The notes under the pieces were generated by a model. The model was not told the DNA's origin and did no database searches. It saw nothing but the letters and a program-made list of their open reading frames with translations. 64,000 bases of DNA, taken from positions 40,057,832 through 40,121,831 of the forward strand of contig NC_063172.1 of assembly GCF_023159225.1 (NCBI RefSeq), given 5' to 3'. Below, in pieces: positions 45,477-57,279 of this stretch (positions within the stretch are counted from its first letter, which is position 1; every line of letters starts with the position of its first letter). The position numbers and the translations under genes are program-made. Origin of the DNA: Perognathus longimembris pacificus (Eukaryota > Chordata > Mammalia > Rodentia > Heteromyidae).

Positions 45477-47572
45477 TATGTGATATTTATTTCTATTTTA
45501 AAAGTTAGACACACATAATTAAAAAGTTGAGATGTAATAAAAATATCTACTTGCAGTCATACTCTTGATTCTTACAGGAAACCATTCTGTCTTTTCAAAG
45601 TTAGTCTCCATATTTCTACATGATGTAATTAGATGCTAAAGTGTTCAACATGCACTCACCACCTGCACTATTTTCCTACTTCCCATTTTCCCAAAGGAGA
45701 CATAATACAGTTTATTTGCTTTTTGTTCACATCATTGTTACTTTTTAAACCTGAATTGGGATTCTTTTTATTGAATTTTTATTTTTTTTCTTTTCATATT
45801 TGTTCATTTTTCCACATGCATATGATAAATCCTTGTCTGGTAGAGCTGCAGTCTCCTCCCCAAATCTCCAATGAGCAGTATTGTTTGATTTTCAGTTATT
45901 TATTAGTTTCATGTCCTTCTGCTCCCATTTGTTCTGCTTTGCTCCTGTGTTTCACAGGAGTCCATGATTCATTATCAGCTTGGGTATTTCCTTGACCTCC
46001 TTCATTTATTGTATAGCCTACATCCTACACACCCCATCTTCACTACTTCTTGGCTTACACTCCATTGGAGTACAGATCCTACAATGGCTGCTTAAGAACA
46101 CTGTAACTTTAGAGAAGAACTACAATCTTCAGGTGGTTAGATGTTTTGGGTTTACCTTCTTGTTGGTTTCCTTCAATCTTCCTTAGTTTTCAAATTTCTC
46201 TAATGGTCCTGTCAGCTGTCAGTTGTCTTTTGTCTTTTGGAGTTCTAAAATATTTTTCCTCTTTTTTTCTGCTTTTGTTTTATACTCCATTCCATTTATC
46301 CTTATATATTGTACATATTGTATTCCTTTACTGTTATGTTAATGACTTTTTAATGGAGTTTCAGGAGAGAGCAAGTAACAAGGCATTATTAAGTATACCA
46401 TGATGTTTGTAATTACCAAAATTATGAAATGAATAATTTAGTGTTTTCCTGGTGAAAGTGAGATAGCATAGCAAAAACAAAAGAGTTTATTCAAGTAGCC
46501 AATTGATGTATTAAATTATTACTATCAGCTTCTTCAGTGCTAGACCTATTTTGAAGTTTTTTTTTTTTAAGAGGGGGAAGATGTTATATCATATTAGTTT
46601 CATTAAACAAAATGGACACTAGATGGCTCCACATAAGCACATATATTCAGAAAGTTCCTAACTAATTGAATGTTCTGAAGGCTTCATAAAATCATTTTAT
46701 GAAAGAAAATTTATGTATCTGTTAATAACATGAAAGTGAGTTTAACAGTACTACTATACATTAAGAAATGAAAATTTATGAGTTTTCTGAGTGTCATTTG
46801 CTGATAATAAACATTTATTAAACACACATAGTGAATTTTAGATTCTGAGAGCTGTGCTGTGCTGAACAAACATACACAATCCTGTCCATGTGGAAATTAC
46901 TGGCTAAATAATTTGGAAAGTAAACAAAGAATTATAAATAATTAATTGAGCAGTTTCAAGTGTCCATTGTTGGATGAAGAGATGAAAAATGGAACATGTA
47001 ATGGGATGGTTAACTTAGGCTGGGTCAGGGAAGACTTCTCTGCGGGAATGAGACCAAGCAGAAGTTTGCAGGATGAATAGGCTGCTGAAACAGTTGTCTA
47101 TAAAGATGTGTGCTCTATGCTGAAAACCAACACAGATCTCATGGAGTGCCAGAGTTCCTAGAAGGGTATCCTTTCAGATTACTAATATAAGGATTCCCAT
47201 AGTGATATAAGACAAATGCCCATTTTTCTAGAACAATATTGTTTTCTTGTAGCTTTAGGCAGCTGGCTCAGAGAACGATGAATATTTACTAGGTAGGGTA
47301 TGTGGAACCTTTACACAGGTAGAGTAATGGTATTTAACCAGTAGTCAGTGTGGGTTTAGAGCAGTTACTGGGGTAACTGGAAATTGGGCCAGAGAAAGGT
47401 TTTCAGCATCCTCTGCTCTGCTAAATATTATCTTTGCATGATTCTTAAGTGTTCAGGAAGAGAAGACAGGTTCTAGACAATGACAATTCACTAAATACTA
47501 TATGTATAATTCAATGTGGTGATACATGCTGGCTGAGATTCAGTCCTTGTAGGAGAACAGGCTTTCTCTTTG
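45477..47572. other. Intergenic sequence, nothing recognised
   Basis: No gene, RNA or assignable repeat. Open frames around 45633-46403 are T-rich and lack any family motif. This is the left flank of the full-length L1. Confidence 0.5.
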
Positions 47573-47589
47573 AAGAATACTATCTTAGA
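47573..47589 (+). repeat. Left target-site duplication of the full-length L1
   Basis: AAGAATACTATCTTAGA, identical to 54086-54102. The two outer A bases may belong to the tail, so the duplication is 15-17 bp. Confidence 0.93.
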
Positions 47590-48770
47590 TGGAGAGAAAG
47601 ATGGCGCCGAGACAATAGGGAGGCACCCCGACTCGCACCAACTGAATAGCGAGCTGGGAACTCCAACACCCAACACTCCACCAAGAACCCAGCAAAACCA
47701 GCATCCAGAAGCAGTGGAGAAACGCAGGAAAACAAAAAGGAGCAAAAAAGAAGAACCGAAAACCTACACGGAGCCGGAGATTAATCGGGGCACCCTCCCC
47801 CCACCAGCCGGCCCTGGCCCAAACAGGGTCAGGCTGGGAAAGGGAAACCCGGCGATCGGCAGACAGGTTGCCAGGAGCGCAGAATCCATATAGCGGGAGA
47901 CCCCACGGACACAAAGCAGGGTGCGGACCAAGACACACCCAGCAGCGACGAGAAGTTCGGGTCCACACCGGATTCGGACAAGGGAACCCAGCGCGGCAGA
48001 AAGAGGGAACGGGGGAGCCACCACGACACTTCGCCAACCCCTGAAGGGCCAACGGCGGTGCGGGACACACACACAAAGCAGCAAAAGTGAGTCCCCCATA
48101 ATCCCTTCCCCCAACGGGAGACCCAAGCCCGACAAAGACGATATATCTCCCTCCCTCCCCCTCCCCACTCCCGTGGGAACAAAGATTCCCCAAATCAGGC
48201 GGGAAGCTCCCAGCAGGCACTGGGAAGCCAGTCTAGCAGGGGAAGGGCGGAACAGCCCCAAGCCCCCAAAGGTTCCTGAACTGGCAGAACCGGCTCCGTC
48301 CCCTTCCCAACAGGGGCCAGGGACGGCCGGCAGGGCAAGCCCCACCCGAGGCGCCTAGACCTTGCGGACTCTTACAACTAAAATCACAGGCGCTGGTGGG
48401 CAATACCAGCCCAGCAGGGTCACCCGAGCCTGATCTCGTTCCCCCTCCTCGAAGCGGAGGCGAGGTCTGAGGGTGCCAAGCCACACCCGGACAGTCGATC
48501 CCACTGGGCCCCACACATACTGCTTCCCCCCCCCAACGGACTCGCGGGAGGGCGCAAGCACAACCCAACAACCCAGGGCTCGCTCTGGGAGGCAGACCCC
48601 ACTTAAGTGCCTGTTGTAGGGGACTCACAGTGCACAGGAGGGCGGGGCCCCGGCGAAAGCGCCCGCTCTGATAGGCGTGCCCTGCACTGGTGGGCGGGGC
48701 CACAGCGACAGCACCTGCTGACGCAGACACGCCTACACAGAAGGGAGGGAAGATCTACACAGACTTCCAG
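47590..48770 (+). promoter_or_regulatory. LINE-1 5' UTR with internal promoter
   Basis: GC- and CpG-rich leader in strong contrast with the flanks. Seven bases from the element start it has AAAGATGGCGCC (47597-47608), a YY1-type site in the place where human L1 keeps its YY1 site for start-site positioning. The motif also contains a tiny ATG frame (five codons). I saw no tandem monomers of the mouse type. Confidence 0.75.
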
Positions 48771-49940
48771 ATGCGCAAATCACAAAGAAACATAACTCAG
48801 TTCATCAAAGGACAAGCCAACTCGCCAGCTCCAAAAAGCAGCACGACTGGAGAGGAGATGGAGAATAAAAAAGCAAATGAGGACATGTTAACAGGAATGA
48901 TCGAAACCGTCAGAAATGAAATCAGAAAACAATTCCAGGAGTTTAGAGCGGAAATCTGGAAGGACACCCAGGAAGCCAAGAAAGAAATGGAAGCAAAACT
49001 GGATACAATGCAAGCCTCGTTTAAAGAAATGGAAGCAAAAATGGATACAATGCAAGCCGCCTTTAAAGAAAATCTCCACACCCTGAGAATTGAAATGCAT
49101 GAAAAAATAGATTTAAAATACAACTCTTTAAAGGAAGAAATTTCCACGATCAGAGCTGATATGACAACCATGAATAGCTCTCTGACATCCATAAACTCCG
49201 CAATTGAAACCATAACACAAAGAGTGGACCATATGGAATCCAGAATCTCTCGCCTGGACGATGAAGCAGCTGACAACAACCAGAAAATGACCACACTCCA
49301 AGAAAAGGTGAAGCTTCAGGGAAGATTACTCCAGGAACTAATGGACAAAGACAAGAGATATAATCTGCGTATAATTGGAATAGAAGAAGGAGCCGAATAT
49401 CAGAGCAGAGGGCTTAATCATGTTCTCAATAAAGTTATTGCAGAAAACTTCCCCAATCTCACAGGGGACCCCATCCAGGTAACCGAAGCCTATAGGACAC
49501 CTGGCAGGCCAGACCCCAGGAAAACCACCCCAAGGCACATAATATTCAAGACTACAGACCTCAAGATTAAAGAGCAAATTCTGAATTCAGCCAAAGCGAA
49601 GAAGGAAACTTTTTTCAATGGGAAGAGGATTCGAATAACATCCGACTTATCCACACAAACTTACCAAGCTCGAAGTGAGTGGAAGAACACCATCCAAGTA
49701 CTTCAGAATAACAATTTACAACCTCGGATCAAATATCCAGCGAAACTGGAGTTCACATTCGAAGGGAGAACCAGATCTTTCCACACCAAAGAGGAGCTAA
49801 AGGAGTATGTGAATAAAAAACCAGCCCTACAGCGAATATTAAGAGGGGAAGCCCACCCAACAGAGATCGTAAAAGACACACAGACAGATTCAGAAAGAAA
49901 CTTCAATAGCCAAAGTCCAGCAGAAACACAAGCTCACTAA
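48771..49940 (+). CDS. LINE-1 ORF1 protein (RNA-binding chaperone)
   Basis: 389 codons from the first ATG ([15 protein letters not shown]). An N-terminal polar segment is followed by a long coiled coil (about residues 35-200) that should trimerise. Then comes the RRM-like domain (about 205-305, with [15 protein letters not shown] and AENFPNL) and the C-terminal domain ([38 protein letters not shown]). These are the conserved words of mammalian ORF1p, which coats L1 RNA in the cytoplasmic particle. It is longer than the human protein (338 residues), partly because of a 14-residue tandem repeat in the coil. The open frame extends 27 codons upstream, but with no ATG. The start context is weak (CAG before ATG). 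Confidence 0.95.
   Translation: MRKSQRNITQFIKGQANSPAPKSSTTGEEMENKKANEDMLTGMIETVRNEIRKQFQEFRAEIWKDTQEAKKEMEAKLDTMQASFKEMEAKMDTMQAAFKENLHTLRIEMHEKIDLKYNSLKEEISTIRADMTTMNSSLTSINSAIETITQRVDHMESRISRLDDEAADNNQKMTTLQEKVKLQGRLLQELMDKDKRYNLRIIGIEEGAEYQSRGLNHVLNKVIAENFPNLTGDPIQVTEAYRTPGRPDPRKTTPRHIIFKTTDLKIKEQILNSAKAKKETFFNGKRIRITSDLSTQTYQARSEWKNTIQVLQNNNLQPRIKYPAKLEFTFEGRTRSFHTKEELKEYVNKKPALQRILRGEAHPTEIVKDTQTDSERNFNSQSPAETQAH
48981..49064 (+). repeat. 42-bp tandem duplication in the ORF1 coiled coil
   Basis: Two 42-bp units (48981-49022 and 49023-49064) differ at only a few bases. They encode [14 protein letters not shown] and [14 protein letters not shown], two heptads each, so the coil register is preserved. 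A third, diverged start (KENLHT) follows. Confidence 0.95.
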
Positions 49941-49990
49941 AGACAAGAAGAAAAAAAAAAAACAACAGGAAAAAACAGCCCAACAAGAAA

Positions 49991-52900
49991 ATGGAAGGAG
50001 AAAAAACACCCTTATCCTTGATCTCTTTAAATATAAATGGCTTAAACTCCCCGATCAAGAGGAGCAGACTGGCAGAATGGATCCGCAAGCAAAAAGTTGA
50101 CATCTGTTGTCTACAAGAGACCCACCTTACAGCAAGGGACAAAAACAGGCTTCGAATGAAAGGATGGAGCAAGATCTACCAAGCAAATGCACCCACCAAA
50201 ACGGCAGGTGTAGCCATCCTGATCTCAGACAAGCTGGATTTCTCTTTAAAGTCCACTCAAAAAGACAAAGAAGGACACTACATATTGATACAAGGAAAAA
50301 TCCAGAATCAAGACATCACGGTGATAAATGTATACTCACCGAACAAAAGAGGCCCGACATATGTCAAGCAAATTCTCACAGAATTACAGAGCAAGATAGA
50401 TGCAAACACAATCATAGTGGGTGACTTTAATACTCCTCTCTCTCCAAGAGACAGATCCAACACCCAGAGGATTAGTAAGGGAGCTGAGGACCTAAATAAC
50501 ACCATTGCCCAAATGGATCTAACAGACCTATATAGAACCTTCCACCCTACAGAGACCCAATACACCTTCTTTTCAGCAGCCCATGGATCATATTCCAAAA
50601 TAGACCACGTCATAGCCCACACAAAGAACCTCAGCAAATACAAAAGAATTGACATCATCCCATGTATTATATCTGATCACAGTGGATTAAAGGTAACCCT
50701 CAACAACAAAGGATACCACAGAGCCTATACACACTCTTGGAGGCTAAACCCCACGCTGCTATCCAACACTTGGGCCACAGATCAAATTAAAGATGAAATC
50801 AACGAATTCATAAACCACAATGACAAAGAAAACACATCACAAAGAAACCTATGGGACACAGCTAAGGCAGTACTGAGGGGCAAGATCATTGCACTCAGTA
50901 CCCACATTAAAAGAATGGAAGCAGAGCAGGTGAATACCCTCACGATGAAACTAAAACAACTGGAGAAACAAGAAATGACAGAATCTAAAACGACTAGGAG
51001 GGGAGAGATTACAAAGATTAAAGAAGAGATAAATCTGATTGAAAATAGAAAGACCATTCAACAAATAAATAAGACTAAAAGCTGGTTCTTTGAGAAAATA
51101 AACAAAATTGACAGACCCCTTGCAAGACTCACAAAAAAAAGAAGAGAAGAGACTCATATACGTAAAATCAGGGACTCCACAGGAAAAATTACAACAAATA
51201 CACACGATATTCAAACAATCATAAGGAGCTATTTCCAAAACCTCTACTCAACAAAAAACAATAATTTTACAGAAATGGATCAATTCTTAGAGAAGTACAA
51301 ACTGCCCAAACTGAACCAAGAAGAAATAAATCAACTAAATAAACCAATAACTTACGGTGAGATACAGGAGGTAATCAAGAACCTCCCTACTAAGAAAAGC
51401 CCAGGCCCAGATGGATTCACCAATGAATTCTACAAAACCTTTAGTGAGGAGCTAATTCCAATACTCCTCAAACTCTTCCGCGAAATAGAAACGGAGGGAA
51501 AAATCCCGAACTCATTCTACGAAGCTAATATCATACTCATCCCCAAACCAGGCAAAGATCCAACAAAAAAAGAGAACTACAGACCAATATCACTAATGAA
51601 CACAGATGCAAAGCTCCTCAATAAAATATTAGCTAACAGGATCCAGAAAGTGATCAAGAATATCATACATCATGACCAAGTAGGCTTCATCCCTCAGTCA
51701 CAAGGATGGTTCAACATCCGTAAATCAATCAATGTAATTCACCACATAAACAGAACTAAAATCAAGAATCACATTGTTATCTCAGTCGATGCCCAAAAAG
51801 CCTTTGACAAAATACAACATCCATACCTATTAAAAGCTTTGGAGAGAACAGGAATAGATGGAACATTCCTCAAAACAATAAAAGCCATATACAACAGACC
51901 AACTGCTAATATCATATTAAATGGAGAGAAACTTAAATCATTCCCCCTAAACACAGGAACAAGACAAGGATGCCCACTCTCCCCACTTCTGTTCAACATA
52001 GTACTGGAATCCCTAGCCATAGCAATAAGGCAAGAGGAGGACATCAAAGGGATCCACATCGGCAAGGAAGAAATCAAGTTATCCCTATTCGCAGACGACA
52101 TGATCTTATATCTCAAGGACCCAAAAAACTCAGTACCCAAACTCCTACATCTAATAAACCAATTTGGCAAAGTAGCAGGATACAAAATCAATCCACAAAA
52201 GTCAGCAGCTTTTCTGTACACCAGCAATAGACAAACAGAAAAGGAAATTATGGAAACGATTCCATTTACAGTAGCCAAAAAAAGAATAAAGTACCTAGGG
52301 ATCAACTTAACCAAGGACGTGACGGACCTATTCAATGAAAACTACAAAAATCTAATAAGGGAAATCAAAGAAGACACAAGGAGATGGAAAGACCTCCCAT
52401 GCTCATGGGTAGGCAGAATCAATATAGTGAAAATGGCCATACTGCCCAAATTGTTATACAAATTCAATGCAATACCTATCAAAATCCCAGCCACATTCTT
52501 CACTGAAATAGAGAAACCAATCCATAAATTCATATGGAACAGCAAAAAACCTAGAATAGCCAAAGCAATTCTAGGCAAAAAACATAGTGCAGGAGGTATC
52601 ACCATACCAGACTTCAAGCTCTACTACAAGGCCATCATAACAAAAACAGCATGGTATTGGTATAAAAACAGATCGGAAGACCAGTGGATTAGAATTGAAG
52701 ACCCAGAAATAAAACCGCACTCTTACAGCCAACTGATATTCGACAAAGGAGCTAAAGACATACAATGGAATAAACATAGCCTCTTCAACTACTGGTGCTG
52801 GGAGAACTGGGCAGCCATATGCAGAAAACTCAAAGTAGACCCAAGCCTATCACCATGCACCAAGATCAACTCAAAATGGATCAAGGACCTCAACATCAGA

Positions 52901-53818
52901 CCTGAATCCTTGAAACTACTGAAGGACAGAGTAGGAAAGACACTAGAACTTATAGGCACAGGAGGGAACTTCCTGAATAGAGTCCCAGGCGCACAACAAA
53001 TAGGGGAAAGACTCAACAAATGGGACTACTACAAATTAAAAAGTTTCTGCACAGCTAAGGTCATAGCCACCAAAATAGAAAGACAGCCAACGATATGGGA
53101 AAGGATATTTACCAGCACAGCAACAGACAAAGGCCTGATATCTGTCATCTACAGAGAACTCAAAAAACTAAGCCACTCCAAGCCCAATAAACCTATTAGG
53201 AAATGGGCAAAAGAGCTAAAGAGAGACTTCACAAGAGAAGATATAAAAATGGCAAAGAAACACATGAGGAAATGCTCAACATCCCTGCTAGTAAAGGAAA
53301 TGCAAATAAAAACAACCCTGAGATACCACCTCACCCCAGTTAGAATGGCCTATACTCTGAACTCAGGAAACAACAAATGCTGGAGGGGCTGTGGGGAAAG
53401 AGGAACCCTTCTCCATTGTTGGTGGGAGTGCAAATTAGTACAGCCACTTTGGAGAACAGTATGGAGGTTTCTCAAAAAGCTCAATATAGACCTACCCTAT
53501 GACCCAGCCATACCACTCCTAGGCATCTATCCTAAACAGCAAAACCCAAGATATCAAAAGGACATTTGTACTTCCATGTTTATCGCAGCACAATTCACAA
53601 TAGCCAAAATTTGGAAACAACCCAGATGCCCCTCCACAGATGAATGGATCCAAAAAATATGGTACTTATACACAATGGAATACTACATAGCGATTAGGAA
53701 TGGTGAAATATTGTTATTTGCAGGGAAATGGTCAGAACTCGAACAAATAATGTTGAGTGAGACAAGCCTAGAACACAGAAAACAAAGGGGCATGATCTCC
53801 CTGATATATGACTGTTAA
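49991..53818 (+). CDS. LINE-1 ORF2 protein (endonuclease and reverse transcriptase)
   Basis: 1,275 codons, the same length as human ORF2p. It nicks target DNA and copies L1 RNA onto the nick (target-primed reverse transcription). Endonuclease domain (1-239): N14 in LNINGLN, E43 in LQETH, D145 and N147 in GDFNTP, D205 in KIDH, and SDH with H230 are all present at the human positions. The reverse transcriptase core has [21 protein letters not shown] and FADD at 700-703. The C-terminal zinc knuckle has C1130, C1134, H1142 and C1147. There is no internal stop or frameshift. ORF2 starts 50 bp after ORF1 ends, within an A-rich spacer, the usual arrangement for unconventional re-initiation. No substitution at a catalytic residue was seen. 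Confidence 0.97.
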   Translation: MEGEKTPLSLISLNINGLNSPIKRSRLAEWIRKQKVDICCLQETHLTARDKNRLRMKGWSKIYQANAPTKTAGVAILISDKLDFSLKSTQKDKEGHYILIQGKIQNQDITVINVYSPNKRGPTYVKQILTELQSKIDANTIIVGDFNTPLSPRDRSNTQRISKGAEDLNNTIAQMDLTDLYRTFHPTETQYTFFSAAHGSYSKIDHVIAHTKNLSKYKRIDIIPCIISDHSGLKVTLNNKGYHRAYTHSWRLNPTLLSNTWATDQIKDEINEFINHNDKENTSQRNLWDTAKAVLRGKIIALSTHIKRMEAEQVNTLTMKLKQLEKQEMTESKTTRRGEITKIKEEINLIENRKTIQQINKTKSWFFEKINKIDRPLARLTKKRREETHIRKIRDSTGKITTNTHDIQTIIRSYFQNLYSTKNNNFTEMDQFLEKYKLPKLNQEEINQLNKPITYGEIQEVIKNLPTKKSPGPDGFTNEFYKTFSEELIPILLKLFREIETEGKIPNSFYEANIILIPKPGKDPTKKENYRPISLMNTDAKLLNKILANRIQKVIKNIIHHDQVGFIPQSQGWFNIRKSINVIHHINRTKIKNHIVISVDAQKAFDKIQHPYLLKALERTGIDGTFLKTIKAIYNRPTANIILNGEKLKSFPLNTGTRQGCPLSPLLFNIVLESLAIAIRQEEDIKGIHIGKEEIKLSLFADDMILYLKDPKNSVPKLLHLINQFGKVAGYKINPQKSAAFLYTSNRQTEKEIMETIPFTVAKKRIKYLGINLTKDVTDLFNENYKNLIREIKEDTRRWKDLPCSWVGRINIVKMAILPKLLYKFNAIPIKIPATFFTEIEKPIHKFIWNSKKPRIAKAILGKKHSAGGITIPDFKLYYKAIITKTAWYWYKNRSEDQWIRIEDPEIKPHSYSQLIFDKGAKDIQWNKHSLFNYWCWENWAAICRKLKVDPSLSPCTKINSKWIKDLNIRPESLKLLKDRVGKTLELIGTGGNFLNRVPGAQQIGERLNKWDYYKLKSFCTAKVIATKIERQPTIWERIFTSTATDKGLISVIYRELKKLSHSKPNKPIRKWAKELKRDFTREDIKMAKKHMRKCSTSLLVKEMQIKTTLRYHLTPVRMAYTLNSGNNKCWRGCGERGTLLHCWWECKLVQPLWRTVWRFLKKLNIDLPYDPAIPLLGIYPKQQNPRYQKDICTSMFIAAQFTIAKIWKQPRCPSTDEWIQKIWYLYTMEYYIAIRNGEILLFAGKWSELEQIMLSETSLEHRKQRGMISLIYDC

Positions 53819-54087
53819 CAAAGGGAGATGGAGAGACAGTAGAGACCAAGTCTGTGATCACTGTATATGTGCTTGATACATTGTATACTGCATATGGGTC
53901 TACCTGACCTAGACAAGGGATGGGAAAACAGGTTGTAAGATACCACAAGAAATGTACACAATGCCCTACTATGTAACTGCACCCTCTTTGCACAGCACCT
54001 TGTAAAAAAAAAAAAATTTATGTTCAATTGATAATAAAAAAAAATTAAAAAAAATATATCAATTTATCATGTCAAAAAAAAAAAAAA
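53819..54087 (+). other. LINE-1 3' UTR with two A-rich tails
   Basis: About 215 bp of 3' UTR (including CACAAGAAATGTACACAATG), an AATAAA at 54033-54038, a first A-rich tail (54036-54054, broken by TT), 19 bp of other sequence (54055-54073), then a second pure A tail 54074-54087. It lacks the G-rich polypurine run seen in the older L1 copies of this window. Confidence 0.85.
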
Positions 54088-54102
54088 GAATACTATCTTA
54101 GA
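54086..54102 (+). repeat. Right target-site duplication of the full-length L1
   Basis: AAGAATACTATCTTAGA, identical to 47573-47589. It follows the second A tail, which places that tail as the true 3' end of the insertion. Confidence 0.93.
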
Positions 54103-55360
54103 AATATATCTGTATTTACCACATTTGTTTCCTTAAGCCTCATCATATCACTATTTGAGCACTCATGCAAAGTTTGAGCATGTTTTTGCTCTTTTGATTT
54201 AGTTACCATCTGTGCCTCTTTCCCACATGTAGTAATATTTTAGTCTTTGATGGATTAGCTATCTCTGATTGGTAAGCAATCTCAGTTTGTTACTTTTTGA
54301 TCATTTTGCTTAAATTGGTAACTTAATTTTGATAGCTCAAAGGATTTCCTATTGCACTATACATGAGGATAGGGAAATAAGCACAAAGAGTACATACTGT
54401 TGGAAATTAAAAGGGCAATGCTTTAGATGCAGTGTTTGCACCCTGATAAAATAAACAAAGCTGAGAGATAAAAACTGGTCATGAAATTGGACACTGTCTA
54501 AAAAAAGGCTTAATAATACTTCTGATTGAAAGTAAAGGTGAATTAAGCACTGCATATTTAAGGGTAATTAGGATTGGATTTATTTATTGTATTTTCTGTC
54601 TTATTTTAATTCAACATTTCCAATTTCACTATTAAAATCATGTAAAGTGCTAATAAATGCTTTTTTGCAGTTGTCTTTCTGAGAGAGAACTTTCTGAATA
54701 AGAACTTCCCAGGGAGTACTTGGTAATCTAGATGCTAAGAAGCACTTCATATAATTCCTTGGAACACCAATTTAGAAGACATCATTCTATTATAAGGTAA
54801 TGTTAAAGAAAAGTTTAAAAAGTAACTAGAAAATATACATGTCTATGCTTATAGAAGGAATATTTTGTATAGAAAATTGATTATTGCTTTAATCACATTG
54901 ATGCATTAGAAAATAGGAAAAGGTTGTGAATATCTCAGAAATGGAAAGAAAAGATTACCAAGTGTTCTTTGGAAAATGGAACATTTTCTCATATGTATTT
55001 CAGGTGATTTATTGTAGACTTAAAGTTATTTTATAACTTTGTAAGTAGTAGTCTTTTAATGATTTTTTTCCAGCAAGATGAAATTATATCTTATAAAGAT
55101 GTAGTTCAGTTAAGAATCATCTGTTTTCTATGTTTCAAGAATATTTATCATTTTGACAGACAAACTGACACAAGCCCATATTGTAGACTGTCCTTGAAAT
55201 AGGTTAGATCATCTTGTTGGTTCTCTCAAGAATTAATGAGTCAAGTAAGTACTTTGAGAAATGTTCATTTAATATACATACCATGATAATAATTGTATTT
55301 TCTTTGAAAGTTACCAATAGCCATATGCTATTCACATCTTTTAAAAATTATTGTTTTATT
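54103..55360. other. Intergenic sequence, nothing recognised
   Basis: AT-rich right flank of the full-length L1. No coding, RNA or repeat assignment that I can support. Confidence 0.5.
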
Positions 55361-55364
55361 AATT

Positions 55365-55800
55365 TCTTACTGTAATTTTTTTTTTTACTGTTGTAAAGAA
55401 GGGTTACACTTATATAGTCAGGTAAAGAGTACATTTCTTTGTGGACAATGTCACCCCTTCCCTCACTCTCTCCAAGTTTTTCCCTCCCTTCCCTATTCAC
55501 AAGTTGTATAGTTCATTTTCAACATAGTGCCGCATGAGTATCACTCCTGCATTTGTTTAACCTTTGTTCCACCATTTTTGAGCCCACACTTACAGTCCCA
55601 AAGACATAAAAATAGACAAACAAGACAATAAAATGAAAACCAAAATAACAAAAAGGAAAACATGTCTTGTTTCCATATCTGAAAGTTCATTTTGATAGTT
55701 TTTTTGTATGATCAGATACACATAGGCATTGTGCTTTTGTATATCCACATCTTTGTATTCTCTATGAGAGGAATCAAGACATCCATTATTTTACTGAAAA
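55365..55800 (-). mobile_element. Very old LINE-1 3' end
   Basis: The order ACTGTTGTAAAGAAGGGTTA, CTTTGTGGACAATGTCACCC, then a C/T-rich block and TTCATTTTGATAGTTTTTTT resembles the 3' UTR of the local L1s at high divergence. Confidence 0.45.
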
Positions 55801-56079
55801 CTAGAGTATGCCTACTGCTTAGGTTGTATTGGTCAACTTTATATGTTAGCCTTCAACAAAGCACATCCATGCTACAAGTTTAAGGGAACTGAGAAGACAA
55901 TTGTAAGGAAAAAGGCTGCATGGGATTGGAACAGGTTTCTGAGAAGGAGGACTATTTCTAAGGTACTGCTAGATGGTCAGACATTTTTATTTATATCTTT
56001 CTCTGGAAGAAAAATACTAATGTTTGATTCATTCTGGGATGCTCAAGAGTAGCTGATGCAATCCTGATTCTAGATTGTT

Positions 56080-56425
56080 TTCTTTTTCACAGATAAGTTC
56101 TACACTTATTTTGAGTATAGGGGCATACTGGGTTTTGGAAAAGAGCTTCACATTTGCTAGATAGATGCTCTACCAGCTGAAACTTATCCAGAACACTTTT
56201 TTCCTCTGGTTATTTTAAAGATAGGGTCTCACTTCTGCCTAGGACTGAATTTGCATTGCAGCACTCCTCTTTACACTTCCTGTGGGAGCTGGGATAGCTG
56301 GCAAGAACCACTGCACCCAGATTGCAAACTTTTGCCCAGACTGACCTTGAATCATGATTCACCTGACCTCAGGCTTCAAAGTAGGTAGGATTAAAGACAT
56401 GAATTACCACAGGCAGCCTTCTGCA
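56080..56425. mobile_element. Decayed SINE cluster, family uncertain
   Basis: GATAGATGCTCTACCAGCTG, GGTCTCACTTCTGCCTAGGA and ACCTGACCTCAGGCTTCAAA look like fragments of reverse-oriented ID- and B1-type SINEs, possibly a B4-like composite. No ends can be drawn. Confidence 0.35.
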
Positions 56426-56619
56426 TGTTTATCCTTTTAACAAGTTAATTCTTGAGTTAAGTCATGAAAAAAATGTAAAACACGTTTTCTGCTTCAATAA
56501 CTCAAAGTAGGGGCAGACATATAAGCCTATTGTGATATTAATAGAGAAGGTGCACATTGACATAGTTACCATAGAAACAATTAAATGAGTCAGGAGAATG
56601 AGAAGATTTTAACAGGAAA

Positions 56620-57135
56620 GGTGACATTTAAATGTGGTCATAATTTTTTCTCAGGAGTAGAATATTTATTTAGTCTTTTATTTCTGAAAGGAGTACATGA
56701 ATCCATTCTGGTTGCAAAAATGGCACACACTAAAGTAAGCACTTTAATGGTGAGTTAAGGAGGCAGGCAATTCCATGAGAGGGAGTATGTAGCAGGGAGT
56801 GGAAGTCAACAGGCGATCAGAGGTGTAGGAGAGCAGGTGTGTTCGGGGATTGTGAAGAAGTAGTTAAGCATGAGTAGGATTGCATTAAATACTGTGAGTA
56901 ATTATGGGAAATAAACTTGCAAAGATGGGTAGATCAAAGTTGTAAAGGGCTTTATACACTAGGCCTACAGGTTTATGTTTTTTCTTTGGTTGTAAGGAAA
57001 ACAGCAGAGATATTTAATTGAAATACAGGAATAACTTGACTGGACCTGAGAAAGATCACTTGGGGAACAAACCAAAGTGGGGAGGGCCTTAAGGCAGTCT
57101 TAGGGAGTTTTGCCTGCAGGTTTATTTTAAACCTC
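56620..57135 (+). repeat. Possible ancient mammalian interspersed repeat
   Basis: GTGACATTTAAATGTGG, AAAGGGCTTTATACACTAGG and GAGAAAGATCACTTGGGG follow the order of a widespread old mammalian repeat I recognise but cannot name with certainty. Confidence 0.3.
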
Positions 57136-57176
57136 ACCAGAGTAACAAATGACCTAGATCCTGTTTTTTATATTTA

Positions 57177-57272
57177 CCCTCCCTCCCTCCCTCCCTCCCT
57201 CCCTCCCTCCCTCCCTCCCTCCCTCCCTCCCTCCCTCCCTTCCTCCCTTCCTTCTTTCCCCTCCCTCCCTCC
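57177..57272 (+). repeat. (CCCT)n microsatellite
   Basis: Sixteen or so CCCT units to 57240, then interrupted CCTT and CCCT units. The same motif as in the PTMA pseudogene, but not inside a recognised retrocopy. Confidence 0.92.
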
Positions 57273-57279
57273 CTCTTTC

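Larger units (their letters stand above)
47590..54085 (+). mobile_element. Full-length, structurally intact LINE-1
   Basis: A 6.5-kb element with every expected part in order: GC-rich 5' UTR (47590-48770), ORF1 (48771-49940), 50-bp A-rich spacer, ORF2 (49991-53818), 3' UTR and A-rich tail, bracketed by an identical 17-bp target-site duplication. Both frames are open end to end. Perfect flanks and open frames argue for a recent insertion, unlike the six or more broken L1 copies nearby. It lies about 25 kb upstream of LRRCC1 in the opposite orientation to that gene. Activity cannot be proved from sequence. Confidence 0.95.

Noticed and set aside
48690..48770. Upstream extension of L1 ORF1 beginning at a GTG
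   Set aside because: No ATG is present in this stretch; the first ATG is at 48771 and the extension is Ala/Thr-rich UTR translation.
51769..52617. Minus-strand open frames inside L1 ORF2
   Set aside because: Shadow frames of the long plus-strand ORF2, with no independent motif.
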